Positions 18,383 to 29,732 of a stretch of DNA of 38,956 bases are shown in pieces. The DNA lies in assembly GCA_947629355.1 (NCBI GenBank), contig CANRDJ010000010.1:1-38956 (forward strand). Direction: 5' to 3'. The number at the start of each line of letters is the position of its first letter. Position 1 is the stretch's first letter. The translations under genes and the position numbers were made by a program. Source of the DNA: an uncultured Clostridia bacterium. GTDB taxonomy: Bacteria; Bacillota; Clostridia; TANB77; CAG-508. Under the pieces are notes generated by a model that searched no databases, was not told the DNA's origin, and was given only the letters and a program-made list of their open reading frames with translations.

Positions 18383-19606
18383 TTATTGTCCAATATTTAT
18401 AGTCGTTGTATTTACACTTTCAATATATGAATCTAGTGAAAATTCTTGTTCTTGTAATTGTATATAATAATTATTTTTTCCATTCTCTGTTTTCGCATAA
18501 ATCTTATCTAGTATACAGTCTCCTATAGAATTTCCATTATCTAAATTTACTAATCCATATTTTCCATTTTTACATACAACTATTAAATTTTCTTTATTAT
18601 TTCCATATTCTTTTATTGTTAAAACCGATTGTTCTGTAGTACTTTCTGAAGTATATCCCATGCTATCATATTCATTATTTATAATTACTTTTCCTTCTGC
18701 ATTCATTATTCCATATTTTCCAAATAATTTAACTTGATAAAATATAGGAGAATTGTTAATTACACTAACTTCTTCATAATTTAAATCTATTATTGGTCTT
18801 TGATTAGGTTCTTTACTTATAACTCCATATTTATTATCATCAGATACAATAAATACTCCTGCTGATTCAATAAATTCTAAGCTAGTATATCTATTTCCAA
18901 TTATTGTAGAAAAACTACTGTTCACTACTCCCCATTTTTGACTCTCATTGGATACAACAAGCATGTCATATGATAATGCCTTTTCATTATTATACTCTTC
19001 ACTTATTTCTATTAATTGATTATTCGTTTGAGTTGGTAAAGATGTTTTATATTCTTGTGTTAAATTTTCTACTGTATTAAATAATATTTTATTATCTTTC
19101 TGTGAATATGAGTATGTTATACCTAATCCAACATTTACATCTTCTAATGATATATATAGTAAATTATTCAATTTTATAATATTATTACTTAACTCATATT
19201 CTTCATAGTCTAAATTAGAATTCGGAGTTGTTTTATATATTTTATTATTATCTGCTTCAAATTGTATTATCTGATTTTCATTTTGCAAATATCCCTTTGA
19301 ATTTGTTGGATCTTCACTATATTGTTTATATTCCCCCGTTAAATAATCGTATCCTATTGAATTTGAAATTTTTTGTATTGATATATAATTTTCTCCATTT
19401 TCATCTGTTGCCAATAAATCACTTTCAATTGTTATATCAGATCCATCAACACTTAATGTTAAAGGAACTGTTCGATTGCCATATAATACAATCATTGCTG
19501 AAATAATTACTATTAATAGAACAACAGAAAGTATTAATAAAAATAATACTATTTTTTTCCCTTTAGGTTGCTCCTTTTTTGCAGTTTCTTGATCTAATAA
19601 TGTCAT
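18383..19606 (-). CDS. Membrane-anchored WG-repeat protein
   Basis: A 407-residue protein: a basic cytoplasmic tail, one membrane helix (about 21-43), a domain resembling copper amine oxidase-like N-terminal modules (TLSVDGSDITIES.., YISLEDVNVGLGITYSYS), then several WG repeats (KWGVVNSS, KYGVISK, KYGIMNAEGKVIINNEYDS, KYGLVNLDNG). It is probably surface-exposed and binds an envelope ligand; the ligand is unknown. It starts 11 bases after tgt. Confidence 0.75.
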   Translation of the reverse strand: MTLLDQETAKKEQPKGKKIVLFLLILSVVLLIVIISAMIVLYGNRTVPLTLSVDGSDITIESDLLATDENGENYISIQKISNSIGYDYLTGEYKQYSEDPTNSKGYLQNENQIIQFEADNNKIYKTTPNSNLDYEEYELSNNIIKLNNLLYISLEDVNVGLGITYSYSQKDNKILFNTVENLTQEYKTSLPTQTNNQLIEISEEYNNEKALSYDMLVVSNESQKWGVVNSSFSTIIGNRYTSLEFIESAGVFIVSDDNKYGVISKEPNQRPIIDLNYEEVSVINNSPIFYQVKLFGKYGIMNAEGKVIINNEYDSMGYTSESTTEQSVLTIKEYGNNKENLIVVCKNGKYGLVNLDNGNSIGDCILDKIYAKTENGKNNYYIQLQEQEFSLDSYIESVNTTTINIGQ

Positions 19607-19616
19607 TAAAATCCTC

Positions 19617-20838
<1,222 letters not shown>

Positions 20839-20844
20839 CTAGGA

Positions 20845-20935
20845 AAACAAATAAAAATTTTTGAGATAGTACATAGGTACATCGAAAAAATTTTTATGCC
20901 GTTTGACAACGCAAGATGCCGTTTTTCATTTGTTT
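20845..20935. repeat. 91-bp inverted-repeat element of a second type
   Basis: Ends AAACAAATAAAAA and TTTTCATTTGTTT, with AAATTTTT/AAAAATTT arms and two GATGCCGTTT/ATGCCGTTT repeats inside. The right end overlaps the recoded stop of queA. Confidence 0.6.
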
Positions 20936-21960
20936 AAACGATAAGCATTGCGTCACCGAAATGAAAAAAATCTATACTTTTCCATTACTGCTTCCTTATA
21001 CGCTTCCATAATAAAGTCTTTTCCTGCTAAAGCTGATACAAGCATGAGCAGAGTTGATTCTGGCAGATGAAAATTAGTTATTAATCCATCTATACATTTA
21101 AATTTGTATCCTGGATAAATAAATATTTTAGTATCGTCTTCTATCTGTTTTACTTTTCCTGTTTCTTCATCTGCTATTGATTCAAGTACTCTGCAAGAGG
21201 TTGTCCCAACTGCAATTACTCTTCTTCCTTCTTCTTTTGCTTTATTTATTTTATCTGCATCTTCTTTTTTTATATAAAAATGCTCTGAGTGCATTTTGTG
21301 TGCTTCAACTGTTTCTTCTTTTACTGGTCTAAATGTTCCTATTCCAACGTGAAGTGTTACATTTGCAATAATAATTCCTTTATCTTCTAACTTTTGTAAA
21401 AGCTCATCTGTAAAATGTAGTCCTGCTGTTGGTGCTGCAGCAGATCCTCTATATTTTGCATAAACTGTTTGATATCTATCCTTTTCTTTTAGTTCTTCAT
21501 GTATATATGGTGGAAGTGGCATTAAACCGATTTTATCTAATATCTCATTAAAAATACCATCATACTCAAATTTTACTTTTCTTGTTCCACCTGGCATAAT
21601 ATCTAATATTTCAGCTTTTAGTAAGCCGTCACCAAACATTACTTTTGTTCCAACATGCACTTTATTACCTGGTCTTACAATTGATTCCCATATGTCTCCT
21701 TCTATATTATTTAATAACAAAAATTCAACATTTGCACCAGTTTCTTTTTTACCATAAATTCTTGCTGGTATTACTTTTGTATTATTTCTAACTAATACGT
21801 CTCCTGGCTTTAAATAATCTATAATGTCTTTAAATATTTTGTGTTCTATTTCCTTACTACTTCTATCTAACACCATAAGCCTTGATTCGTCTCTTTTTTG
21901 AATTGGCGTTTGTGCTATTAATTCTTCTGGTAAATCATAATTAAAATCTGATACTTTCAT
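20934..21960 (-). CDS. queA: S-adenosylmethionine:tRNA ribosyltransferase-isomerase, +1 shift near the end
   Basis: Transfers the ribosyl part of SAM to preQ1-tRNA to make epoxyqueuosine. The N-terminal [41 protein letters not shown] and [10 protein letters not shown] are family signatures. Zero frame ends at Phe-CGG-TGA (20956-20958), losing the conserved tail. Skipping the C gives [10 protein letters not shown] then TAA at 20934, the usual QueA C-terminus. The total is 341 residues. This case would be missed by length checks, since only seven residues are at stake. It is followed by tgt. Confidence 0.93.
20956..20958 (-). other. CGG +1 recoding site in queA
   Basis: Zero frame TTT CGG TGA; restored frame TTT (C) GGT GAC GCA ATG gives FGDAM. 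Confidence 0.92.
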
Positions 21961-21975
21961 TTTTGTCCTTTCTTT

Positions 21976-23314
21976 TTATTTAATTCCAAACATTCTAAAC
22001 ACTACTGTAAATACATTTTTTATTTCCTCTATTATGTTTTGTGGTTCTTTATTAAATTCTATTTCTGTGCTATATTTAAAATCACTATTTGCTGGTGGAG
22101 TAATTGTATATACTTCACTATCAAGTCCTACTAATTTTCCATCACTTGATTTAATATTGCAATTCATATAATCTTTGTACCATTCTTTTAAACCTACTAA
22201 TTTTTCTTCCTTATATCCATATTTTTCATAGTCATGTAATTCTGGTATTTCATAATTTCTTTCTTGAAGAATTCTTTCTAAAGAATGTAAAAATTCATGA
22301 ACAAATACTTCTTCTGGAAAAGTATTTATTATAGAGTTATATGTGTATATATAACTTGATCTATCATTTGGAAGTCTTATATTTGAATATCCTATTCCAT
22401 GTAAATCCATTGCTCCGAAGTCCTATCCAATCATATACAGGTATTTCTATATTTTCATAATCATCTCCAAGTTTTGTTGCAACAAATATGTAATCATATT
22501 CTTCTTTATCTAGATATTCTTTTAATGCATCTTGTACATCACTTGGGTCTAAATAATATCCATAATCATCAGAGTATGTTATTGTTTTTATTGGTTGATT
22601 TATTTCATATATGTCATAATCTACTGTCATTTTATTATTAGATAGTTCTTTCATAGATGTTTTAAATCTTTCCATATTAATTTTCATTTTTTCTATTTCA
22701 TTTAAACTCATTGAAAGTTTTACGTTTTTATTATCTATATTTACATCTAAATTTTTTACTATAAAGCATGCCATGTTCCAATTATTTGAATTATCTTTTA
22801 TACCCTCTTCTAATTTAAAATCAGAAAACCACACAGTACCTTTTGCTCTATTTTCATTACCACCTAATCTAAAGCCAATTTCAATTGTTTCTCTATCTTT
22901 TGAATCAAAAATAAATTCTAGTTTTTGCCAATCATTAGTTTCAGTTATACTTTCTGAACATTCAGTAGAATTTAGTATTGAAATTTGAACTCCTCCGTTG
23001 CTTTTTCCATTTTCAGTCTCTACATTTTCAGTTTTTACCATACAACTAAGTTTATATGGAGTATTTTGTTTTATATTTATTTTTTTATAAAACATTGCAT
23101 CATTAAAATTTCTAGATTCTACTTTATAACTGTAATCATAATTATATGTTACATCTTTATCTCTAGAAAATTTTGTAACTCCCATGTTATATTCTGCTTT
23201 AGTGAATTCAGCATATGAATATGTTTTATATACTCCACATAATTTATAAATAATAATTAATACTATTACTGTAAAAATTATATTTACAATTTTTGTTCCT
23301 CTATTTTTTTCCAA
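21976..23314 (-). CDS. Membrane-anchored metallopeptidase-like protein, +1 shift at CGG
   Basis: A 445-residue protein with an N-terminal membrane helix (about 10-30), a beta-rich part like a carbohydrate-binding/jelly-roll module (NTPYKLSCMVKT.., WQKLEFIFDS, GTVWFSDFKLEEG; about 80-170) and a C-terminal part with VFVHEFLHSLER, an HExxH-type zinc site. Zero frame stops at 22364. Skipping C in CGG (22415-22417) gives DWIGLGAMDLHGIGYSN, and HEFLH is then in frame. The start is TTG, with GGAGG inside the end of the DUF951 gene. The family was not identified; the role is probably extracytoplasmic. Confidence 0.75.
22415..22417 (-). other. CGG +1 recoding site in the metallopeptidase-like gene
   Basis: Zero frame CTT CGG AGC; restored frame CTT (C) GGA GCA ATG. 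An HExxH motif appears only in the shifted frame. Confidence 0.8.
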
Positions 23315-23316
23315 AA

Positions 23317-23506
23317 TTAATCCTCCGCATTTTCAAGTTTCTTTTTAATCATTTTTAATGCTTTAGGTCTTTCTATTACTATTATATGATTACAACCGTT
23401 TGCATCTAAATTTAAAATCCACTCCTACTCGTGTAATTTCCCAAATCTTACTTCCACATGGATGTTGCTTTTTAAATTCTACAATATCTCCTATTTTATA
23501 GTCCAT
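23317..23506 (-). CDS. DUF951 family protein, read through a +1 shift at CGG
   Basis: A 62-residue protein starting MDYKIGDIVEFKKQHPCGSK, with the DUF951 pattern of HPCG..W.ITR.G.D...KC.GC. Zero frame stops right after CGG (CKRL-stop). Skipping C in 23396-23398 gives CKGCNHIIVIERPKALKMI, which restores the second Cys pair and the family C-terminus. AAGGAG is five bases from the ATG. It ends two bases before the TTG of the metallopeptidase-like gene, so the two are coupled. Likely a small nucleic-acid or metal-binding protein; function not established. Confidence 0.85.
23396..23398 (-). other. CGG +1 recoding site in the DUF951 gene
   Basis: Zero frame AAA CGG TTG TAA; restored frame AAA (C) GGT TGT gives Cys-Lys-Gly-Cys. 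Confidence 0.88.
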
Positions 23507-23527
23507 ATGCACTCCTTTTTGAATGAT

Positions 23528-23673
23528 AAATTGTTGTTTGTTGAATTAAATTAATTTTTATATCCGTAGGGGCAGATTCCATATCTGCCCGCGAATTATT
23601 TATTGTTTTTCGGGCGGAAATTGATTCCGCCCCTACACATTTGCAATAAATTTAACAAAATAAATTACAATTT
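23528..23673. repeat. 146-bp MITE-like element
   Basis: Ends AAATTGTTGTTTG and AAATTACAATTT. Two hairpin modules lie inside: GGGGCAGATTCCATATCTGCCC and GGGCGGAAATTGATTCCGCCCC. The right end touches the gltX stop. Confidence 0.8.
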
Positions 23674-25327
23674 ATCTATTCTGAATAAATTTTGTTATTC
23701 TATCAATTACTGTTTCTTTTCCTAATACTTGCATTATTTCATATAAGTCAGGTGTATTATGTTTTGTAGTTAGTGTTACTCTTATAACTGTACTAACATC
23801 TCCAACATGACCTTTGTATTTTTCTGGTGCTTGTTTATACTCCTTTACTTCTCGTGCATATCCTTTGTTCTCAGATAAGTTCTTTATTTTATTAAACCAT
23901 TTCTCTTTATCGTCATTTATATCAAAATAATTTTCAATATATGAATTTAATAAATCTTTTATTTCTTCTATATTATCTATTTTTTGAAACTCAAAATTTT
24001 CCATTTTGTTGTATTCTTCTTCATACATATAGCTAATTATTTCTTTCACATCTGACCATTTTGATATATCTTTTCTTGGTTTTGCTTTTCCTCTTTCTAT
24101 ATTTAAAACTTTAATTGAATATTCTTTATTATCATTTAACAATTTTTCAAGTTCTTTGTCATACTTACTTGCCCATTTTAATGTTTCGTCATATATCTTT
24201 TCTGCATTATATTTTGATATCACATTTTTAGAAACATCTAAAAGTTTTACCATATCAAATACTGCACCACTTACACTCATTTTATTTAGTTGTAATTCAA
24301 ATTCTGATATAACTTTATCTGGATTTGCTCTTCTCCATGGTTCGAAACTTGAATTTGCAATATTAAGTAAATATTCTACAACTGCATCTGCTGGAATACC
24401 TTGTTCATGATAGAAACTTACTGCAGCTTCTGGATCTTTTCTTTTACTAATTTTTCTCTTACTTCCATTTTCATCTTTCATTATTGTTGCTGTATGTGCA
24501 TATTTTGGTGGTCTAAATCCTAATGCTCTAAACAATTCTAAATGAAGTGGAAGTGATGATACCCATTCATCTCCGCGTATTACATGTGTTACCCTCATTA
24601 AATGGTCATCTACTGCATGTGCAAAGTGATATGTTGGAAGTCCATCTGCTTTTATTATAACTATATCTTGATCATTTTCAGGAAATTCAATGTTTCCTTT
24701 TATACTATCTTTATGTTTTATTCTTCTATCTTCTCTTCCTTGGGATTTAAATCTTATAATATATTTCTCTCCGTTTTTTATTTTTTCAGCTGCTTCATCT
24801 ATAGGAAGTGTTCTATATTTAGCCCATACTCCATAGTATCCTGGTCTTATTTTTGCCGCTTCTTGTTTTGCCCTTATTTCCTCTAATTCCTCAGGAGTAC
24901 AAAAACACGGATATGCTAGTCCTTGTTTTATTAAACTTTTAGCATAGGCCTGATAAATATCTTTCCTCTCGCTTTGCTTGTATGGCCCATAATCTCCTAT
25001 TTCTTTGTTCTCAGATACCACACCTTCATCTGGAATAATATCAAAATCTTTTAGTCCATCTACTATTTGGGATACTCCATTCTCAATCTCTCTTTTTTGA
25101 TCTGTATCTTCTATCCTTAAAATAAATACTCCATTAGATTGTTGAGCTAATTTTCTATCTATTATACTTCCAAATAATCCACCTATATGTATAAATCCTG
25201 TTGGACTTGGAGCAAATCTAGTAACCATTGCTCCTTCAGGTAAATTTCTTTCTGGATACTTCTCTTCATAATATGCAACCTCTTTTGCATTTGGAAATAT
25301 TAAATCTGCAAGTTCATTAAAATCCAT
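23672..25327 (-). CDS. gltX: Glutamate--tRNA ligase
   Basis: Class I aminoacyl-tRNA synthetase charging glutamate. FAPSPTGFIHIGG (38-50) carries the HIGH-type signature with Gly in the last position, and KRKISKRKD is the KMSKS-type loop. The zinc-like CFCTPEE segment is present. It is 551 residues, longer than the common 480-500, with a C-terminal anticodon-binding part. There is no in-frame CGG; CGC GGA occurs in VIRGDEW and is read conventionally. Confidence 0.9.
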   Translation of the reverse strand: MDFNELADLIFPNAKEVAYYEEKYPERNLPEGAMVTRFAPSPTGFIHIGGLFGSIIDRKLAQQSNGVFILRIEDTDQKREIENGVSQIVDGLKDFDIIPDEGVVSENKEIGDYGPYKQSERKDIYQAYAKSLIKQGLAYPCFCTPEELEEIRAKQEAAKIRPGYYGVWAKYRTLPIDEAAEKIKNGEKYIIRFKSQGREDRRIKHKDSIKGNIEFPENDQDIVIIKADGLPTYHFAHAVDDHLMRVTHVIRGDEWVSSLPLHLELFRALGFRPPKYAHTATIMKDENGSKRKISKRKDPEAAVSFYHEQGIPADAVVEYLLNIANSSFEPWRRANPDKVISEFELQLNKMSVSGAVFDMVKLLDVSKNVISKYNAEKIYDETLKWASKYDKELEKLLNDNKEYSIKVLNIERGKAKPRKDISKWSDVKEIISYMYEEEYNKMENFEFQKIDNIEEIKDLLNSYIENYFDINDDKEKWFNKIKNLSENKGYAREVKEYKQAPEKYKGHVGDVSTVIRVTLTTKHNTPDLYEIMQVLGKETVIDRITKFIQNR

Positions 25328-25402
25328 ATTTTATAATTACTCCCTTCATCATTTTTAGCTTTATAATTATACTATCTAAATGTAAAAAAGTAAAGAAAAT
25401 TT

Positions 25403-25447
25403 AAAAAATGGTGAAAAAGGGGCCAGGCCCCTTTTTCACCATTTTTT
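25403..25447. terminator. Strong terminator after dapL
   Basis: AAAAAATGGTGAAAAAGGGG pairs perfectly with its complement around a CCAGG centre, with T-runs on both sides. It overlaps the dapL stop. Confidence 0.9.
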
Positions 25448-26672
25448 ATTTTCTCATTCTTTCCATTGCTTTTATTGTGTTTTCTCTTGTTCCAAATGCT
25501 GTTAGTCTAAAGTATCCTTCTCCTGATGGTCCAAATCCAACTCCAGGTGTTCCTACTATTTGTTTTTCATTTAATAGTTTATCGAAAAACTCCCATGATG
25601 TTAGCCCTTCTGGAACTTTTAGCCATATATATGGGGCATTTACTCCTCCATATGTTATAAATCCCGCTTTGTTTAATCCCTCTCTAATGATTCTTGCATT
25701 TTGCATATAGTAATCTATATTTTCTTTTATTTGCTTTTGTCCTTCTTCTGAATAAACACTTTCTGCTGCTCTTTGTGTTATGTATGATACTCCATTAAAT
25801 TTAGTAGACATTCTTCTACTCCATAATTTATTTAATTCTATTTCTTCATTTTTTGAAGTTTTGCATTTAAGTTCTTTTGGAACAACTGTATATGCACATC
25901 TTACGCCAGTAAATCCTGCTGTTTTAGAAAAGCTTCTAAATTCTATTGCTACTTCTTTTGCTCCTTCTATTTCATATATGCTATGTGGAATATCTTCTTC
26001 GGTAATATATCTTTCATATGCTGAATCAAATAGTATTAATGCTTTATTTTCTTTTGCATAGTCTATCCATTTTTTTAACTCTACTTTATTTAAAACTGTC
26101 CCTGTTGGATTATTAGGAAGACATAAATATATTAAATCCACCTTTTCTTTTGGAAGTTCTGGTATAAAATTATTTTCTGTTTTTATTGGTATGTATACTA
26201 TATCTCCATATATACCTTTTTCTTTATTATATTTTCCTGCAGCACCTATCATTACATTTGTATCTAAGTATACTGGATAGACTGGATCTGTTATTGCAAC
26301 TTTATTTTCATTTCCCAATATATCTAATATGTTTGCTACATCACACTTAGAGCCATCTGATACAAATATTTCATCTGGATTTATATTTACACCTCTATCT
26401 TTATAATCATATCTAGATATTTTTTCTCTTAAGAACTCATACCCTTGTTCTGGACCATATCCCCTAAATGTTTCTCCATTTTGCATTTCATCAACAGCTT
26501 TGTGCATTGCTTCTATTATAATTGGTACAATTGGTCTTGTTACATCTCCAATTCCCATTTTTATTATTTCTTTTTCTGGATTTTTAGTTTTGTATTCTTC
26601 TAATTTTTTTGCTATTGTAGAAAACAAATAACTGTCTTGCAATTCTAAATAATTTTCATTAATTTTATACAT
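25446..26672 (-). CDS. dapL: LL-diaminopimelate aminotransferase
   Basis: PLP enzyme converting tetrahydrodipicolinate directly to LL-DAP, bypassing the acylated intermediates. The pattern [17 protein letters not shown] carries the PLP lysine, and [13 protein letters not shown] and [13 protein letters not shown] are typical of DapL. The ATG at 26672 has GAAGG upstream and gives 408 residues; a longer start at 26708 lies inside dapF. It follows dapF by 13 bases. Confidence 0.92.
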   Translation of the reverse strand: MYKINENYLELQDSYLFSTIAKKLEEYKTKNPEKEIIKMGIGDVTRPIVPIIIEAMHKAVDEMQNGETFRGYGPEQGYEFLREKISRYDYKDRGVNINPDEIFVSDGSKCDVANILDILGNENKVAITDPVYPVYLDTNVMIGAAGKYNKEKGIYGDIVYIPIKTENNFIPELPKEKVDLIYLCLPNNPTGTVLNKVELKKWIDYAKENKALILFDSAYERYITEEDIPHSIYEIEGAKEVAIEFRSFSKTAGFTGVRCAYTVVPKELKCKTSKNEEIELNKLWSRRMSTKFNGVSYITQRAAESVYSEEGQKQIKENIDYYMQNARIIREGLNKAGFITYGGVNAPYIWLKVPEGLTSWEFFDKLLNEKQIVGTPGVGFGPSGEGYFRLTAFGTRENTIKAMERMRK

Positions 26673-26685
26673 AATATACCTTCTT

Positions 26686-27528
26686 TCAAAACTTGATTTT
26701 TCCTTCAAATACTGTTACTGCTGGGCCTGTCATAAATACATGGTTTGTTTTTTCATCCCACTCTATTTCTAATGTTCCTCCTAGTAATTCAACATTTACT
26801 TTTCTTTCTGTAAGTTCATTTATATTGCATGCAACAGCAGTAGCACATGCTCCTGTACCGCATGCAAGTGTTTCTCCTGATCCTCTTTCCCATACTCTCA
26901 TTTTTACATTATTTTTATCCTTTATTTCTATAAATTCTATGTTAGACCTTTTTGGAAAATGCTCATCTACTTCTAATACTGGTCCATATTTTTTTATGTT
27001 AAATTCTTTTGTATTATCTACTATTGTTATTGCATGTGGATTTCCCATAGAAATACAAGTAAAACTAAATTCTTTATCTAATGCTCTAATTTTTAAATCT
27101 TTTACTGGCTCTTTATCAAAGTTAACTGGTATTTCCTTTGGATTAAATATAGGCTCTCCCATATCTACTCTTACTGTTTCTACTTTGTCATTTTTTACAT
27201 TAAGATTTAATTTTTTAATTCCTGCTAATGTTTCAACTTCAATAGTTTTTTTGTTTGTTAGTCCTTTATCATAAACAAATTTTCCAACACATCTAATTCC
27301 ATTTCCGCACATCTCTGCTTCGCTTCCGTCAAAATTAAACATTCTCATTTTAAAATCAGCAATTTCACTTTTGCATATTAAAATTATTCCATCTGATCCT
27401 ATTCCAAAGTGACGATTACTCATAAATTTAGCTAGGTCTGATATGTTTCCTAAATCAACATCTTTAGAATAACAGTCAATGTACACATAATCATTACCTA
27501 GCCCATGCATTTTTGTAAACTTTATCAT
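26686..27528 (-). CDS. dapF: Diaminopimelate epimerase
   Basis: Interconverts LL- and meso-DAP with two active-site Cys residues, here in [10 protein letters not shown] and [11 protein letters not shown]. The N-terminal [15 protein letters not shown] is typical. The ATG at 27528 fits AAGGTGAT; the TTG at 27543 is in frame but overlaps that site. It is 280 residues and paired with dapL, completing the DAP route begun by asd-dapA-dapB. Confidence 0.93.
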   Translation of the reverse strand: MIKFTKMHGLGNDYVYIDCYSKDVDLGNISDLAKFMSNRHFGIGSDGIILICKSEIADFKMRMFNFDGSEAEMCGNGIRCVGKFVYDKGLTNKKTIEVETLAGIKKLNLNVKNDKVETVRVDMGEPIFNPKEIPVNFDKEPVKDLKIRALDKEFSFTCISMGNPHAITIVDNTKEFNIKKYGPVLEVDEHFPKRSNIEFIEIKDKNNVKMRVWERGSGETLACGTGACATAVACNINELTERKVNVELLGGTLEIEWDEKTNHVFMTGPAVTVFEGKIKF

Positions 27529-27611
27529 TTTTATCACCTTCAACCTATGTTAATAATACATATAAAAATAATTATCTTTATAAACATTAGTTTTATCATA
27601 TTTTTTTGTAT

Positions 27612-27762
27612 AGGAAAAATCTCTTTTTATTTTGATTATATATGAGATTTTCCGTATACAACAAAGTTAGGCTACCTTAATATGCACGATCTTTAGCTCG
27701 TGACATAAATTTCGCACATCCTACAAAGAACAACTTAGCGAAATGTCCTTCTTATTTTTTTA
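27612..27762. other. Structured intergenic element before dapF
   Basis: Contains GACATAAATTTCGC/GCGAAATGTC followed by a T-run on the + strand, CACGA/TCGTG, and GGAAAAATCTC/GAGATTTTCC. It could be a + strand small RNA with a terminator, or a leader of dapF-dapL on the - strand. It is not recognised as a lysine riboswitch. Confidence 0.4.
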
Positions 27763-27772
27763 AGTATTTATA

Positions 27773-29578
27773 TTAATTTGACTTTGTTACAGTAATATCT
27801 AAAAATCCCTTTATTATATTTTCAGTTATTTCTGCATCTGCTGCTTCTAATTCTATTGAAAAAATATTTTCGTCATCTAGATTATACCATATATATTCTT
27901 TTTGATATTTCTCGTTATAATATTCAGAGTTTGATTCATATGTTAAACTTTGGCATTTAAAATCTTTGTCTCCTATTCTTATTGTTTTTTCTTCACTTAA
28001 ATTTACATTTTTATAATAGGTTGTATCTTTTTTGTAATAATCGTAATCCCAATTTATATCGTCTTTATATTCATCATTTGTACACCATTTTAAAGATATA
28101 TGTGCATCAATTTGGGATCCCAAATTATTGTCTTTTAAGCTATAATATTTGTCATAGTCATAAGAATAATTGCTTTCATATTTAAATGTGCTAGGTACTG
28201 AATATGTTACTGAATAGCCGTAAGTTTCATCTTTTACTTCATTTTGAGATGTTGTTATTTTAGGTAATGTTATATCATTATCTGATCCATCTGTTATATT
28301 ATCCTCACTTCCTATACTACTAATTCCATTACCATTTATTTGATTTTTTATTAAATTACCTATTAGTGGTCTTTCCATCAATTTCTCTAAAATGCTTTGC
28401 ATATCTTGTTCTGTCATTTCTGTTATATTTATGCTGTTTGATACATTTTTTTTATCTATGCCTTTGTTAAATTCTGCTAGATAATCCATTTCTAGTTTTA
28501 TAGTTCCTGTTTCAGCAACTTCCATTGTTGTTGTGACTTTTCCTGATTTTTGATTTCTACTACCTTTATCCTTTTCTATTTCTATTTTACCCTTTATTAC
28601 ATCTACTTTTGTTGACTCTGTTTTTGAAGAAACAGTATATGTATATAAATTTTTATCTTCTTTTACAGCCGATATCGTTATAGTATTTGCTTCATCGTCA
28701 GAATATATCTCTACATCTAAAGCCAATAAATTATTTAATAAACCTTTTGTATATAAAGATATTTTTATTTTATTTTTACTATTTGCTTCTGCACCTTTAA
28801 TTTCATCAGCTAATTCTTCTAGAATATCTTTTGGCGATTCTTTGAAGCAATCTAAGAAATTTTCATTTGAAGCTAAATTTGAGCAGACGTTTGAAACTAT
28901 ATTATATAAATTTTTTTGAGATAATGTAAGTGTTGTTTTTGTAACTCTTTTTTCTTTTTCTCCAATATCTATTGTGGTTTTTTCTTTGTCAAATTCTCCT
29001 TCTTCTTTTATTTGTGTTTTTAATTCATTTTTTATTATTTTTATAGCCTTTTTACTGTTTTTCATTTGTTCTTTTGAGCTAGTCGTATTGAATATAGCTT
29101 CAAGCTGTTCTTTTTGCTCTTCATTCATATCCAATTTAATATATTTATCAAATAATCCTTCAAAATATGTATACATTTCTCCATTATTGTAATAAACTTG
29201 AGCATCAACTACTTGATCATTGTCATATTCTAGCCCTAAATCAACAATTTCTTGTTTATTCTCAAAATCCATTTGAGTGCCTAATTTTAAAGTATATTTT
29301 TCAATTTCCTTTAATTGTTGTTGTACGTTTGAATCTTCAAATTCCATTGAAATTTTTACTTTTGAATCTAATTTTATTGAGTCATAATAATTTAATTCAA
29401 TTTTAAGAAGTTTATCAATTGCTCCATCAAATATAAATTGTGGCTTTGCAAAAACTAGAAAATACACTAATATAAATGCAATAAATACTACTGCCACAAT
29501 TATTCCTCCTATTATTAGTCCTTTCTTTTTGGGTTTCTTTACATTAAAATCTTCATTTACCTGTTCAATTGTTTTCAT
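27773..29578 (-). CDS. Large membrane-anchored extracytoplasmic protein
   Basis: A 601-residue protein: cytoplasmic tail with KKPKKKG, one membrane helix (about 22-45), then a long Lys/Glu/Thr-rich extracytoplasmic part of repeated beta-strand pattern (TTTLTLSQKNLYNIVSNV, KTESTKVDVIKGKIEIE), a low-complexity linker, and a Tyr-rich C-terminal domain from about 460 (YGYSVTYSVPSTFKYES). The two-part design resembles clostridial membrane proteins of unknown function. No catalytic motif is seen. Confidence 0.6.
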   Translation of the reverse strand: MKTIEQVNEDFNVKKPKKKGLIIGGIIVAVVFIAFILVYFLVFAKPQFIFDGAIDKLLKIELNYYDSIKLDSKVKISMEFEDSNVQQQLKEIEKYTLKLGTQMDFENKQEIVDLGLEYDNDQVVDAQVYYNNGEMYTYFEGLFDKYIKLDMNEEQKEQLEAIFNTTSSKEQMKNSKKAIKIIKNELKTQIKEEGEFDKEKTTIDIGEKEKRVTKTTLTLSQKNLYNIVSNVCSNLASNENFLDCFKESPKDILEELADEIKGAEANSKNKIKISLYTKGLLNNLLALDVEIYSDDEANTITISAVKEDKNLYTYTVSSKTESTKVDVIKGKIEIEKDKGSRNQKSGKVTTTMEVAETGTIKLEMDYLAEFNKGIDKKNVSNSINITEMTEQDMQSILEKLMERPLIGNLIKNQINGNGISSIGSEDNITDGSDNDITLPKITTSQNEVKDETYGYSVTYSVPSTFKYESNYSYDYDKYYSLKDNNLGSQIDAHISLKWCTNDEYKDDINWDYDYYKKDTTYYKNVNLSEEKTIRIGDKDFKCQSLTYESNSEYYNEKYQKEYIWYNLDDENIFSIELEAADAEITENIIKGFLDITVTKSN

Positions 29579-29686
29579 TTTTAATATCTCCCCCTTATCA
29601 TTATATTATTACTCTTTTCTTATGTAGTATTAATTATATCTTTTTTATAGCATAAAACTTTTTTATAATCAATATTTTTAAAAAAT

Positions 29687-29724
29687 AAAATGGCAAAAGG
29701 AAAATATTCTTTTTTTGCCATTTT
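29687..29724. terminator. Terminator of rnj
   Basis: AAAATGGCAAAA pairs with TTTTGCCATTTT just after the rnj stop. Confidence 0.8.
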
Positions 29725-29732
29725 ATTTTTTA

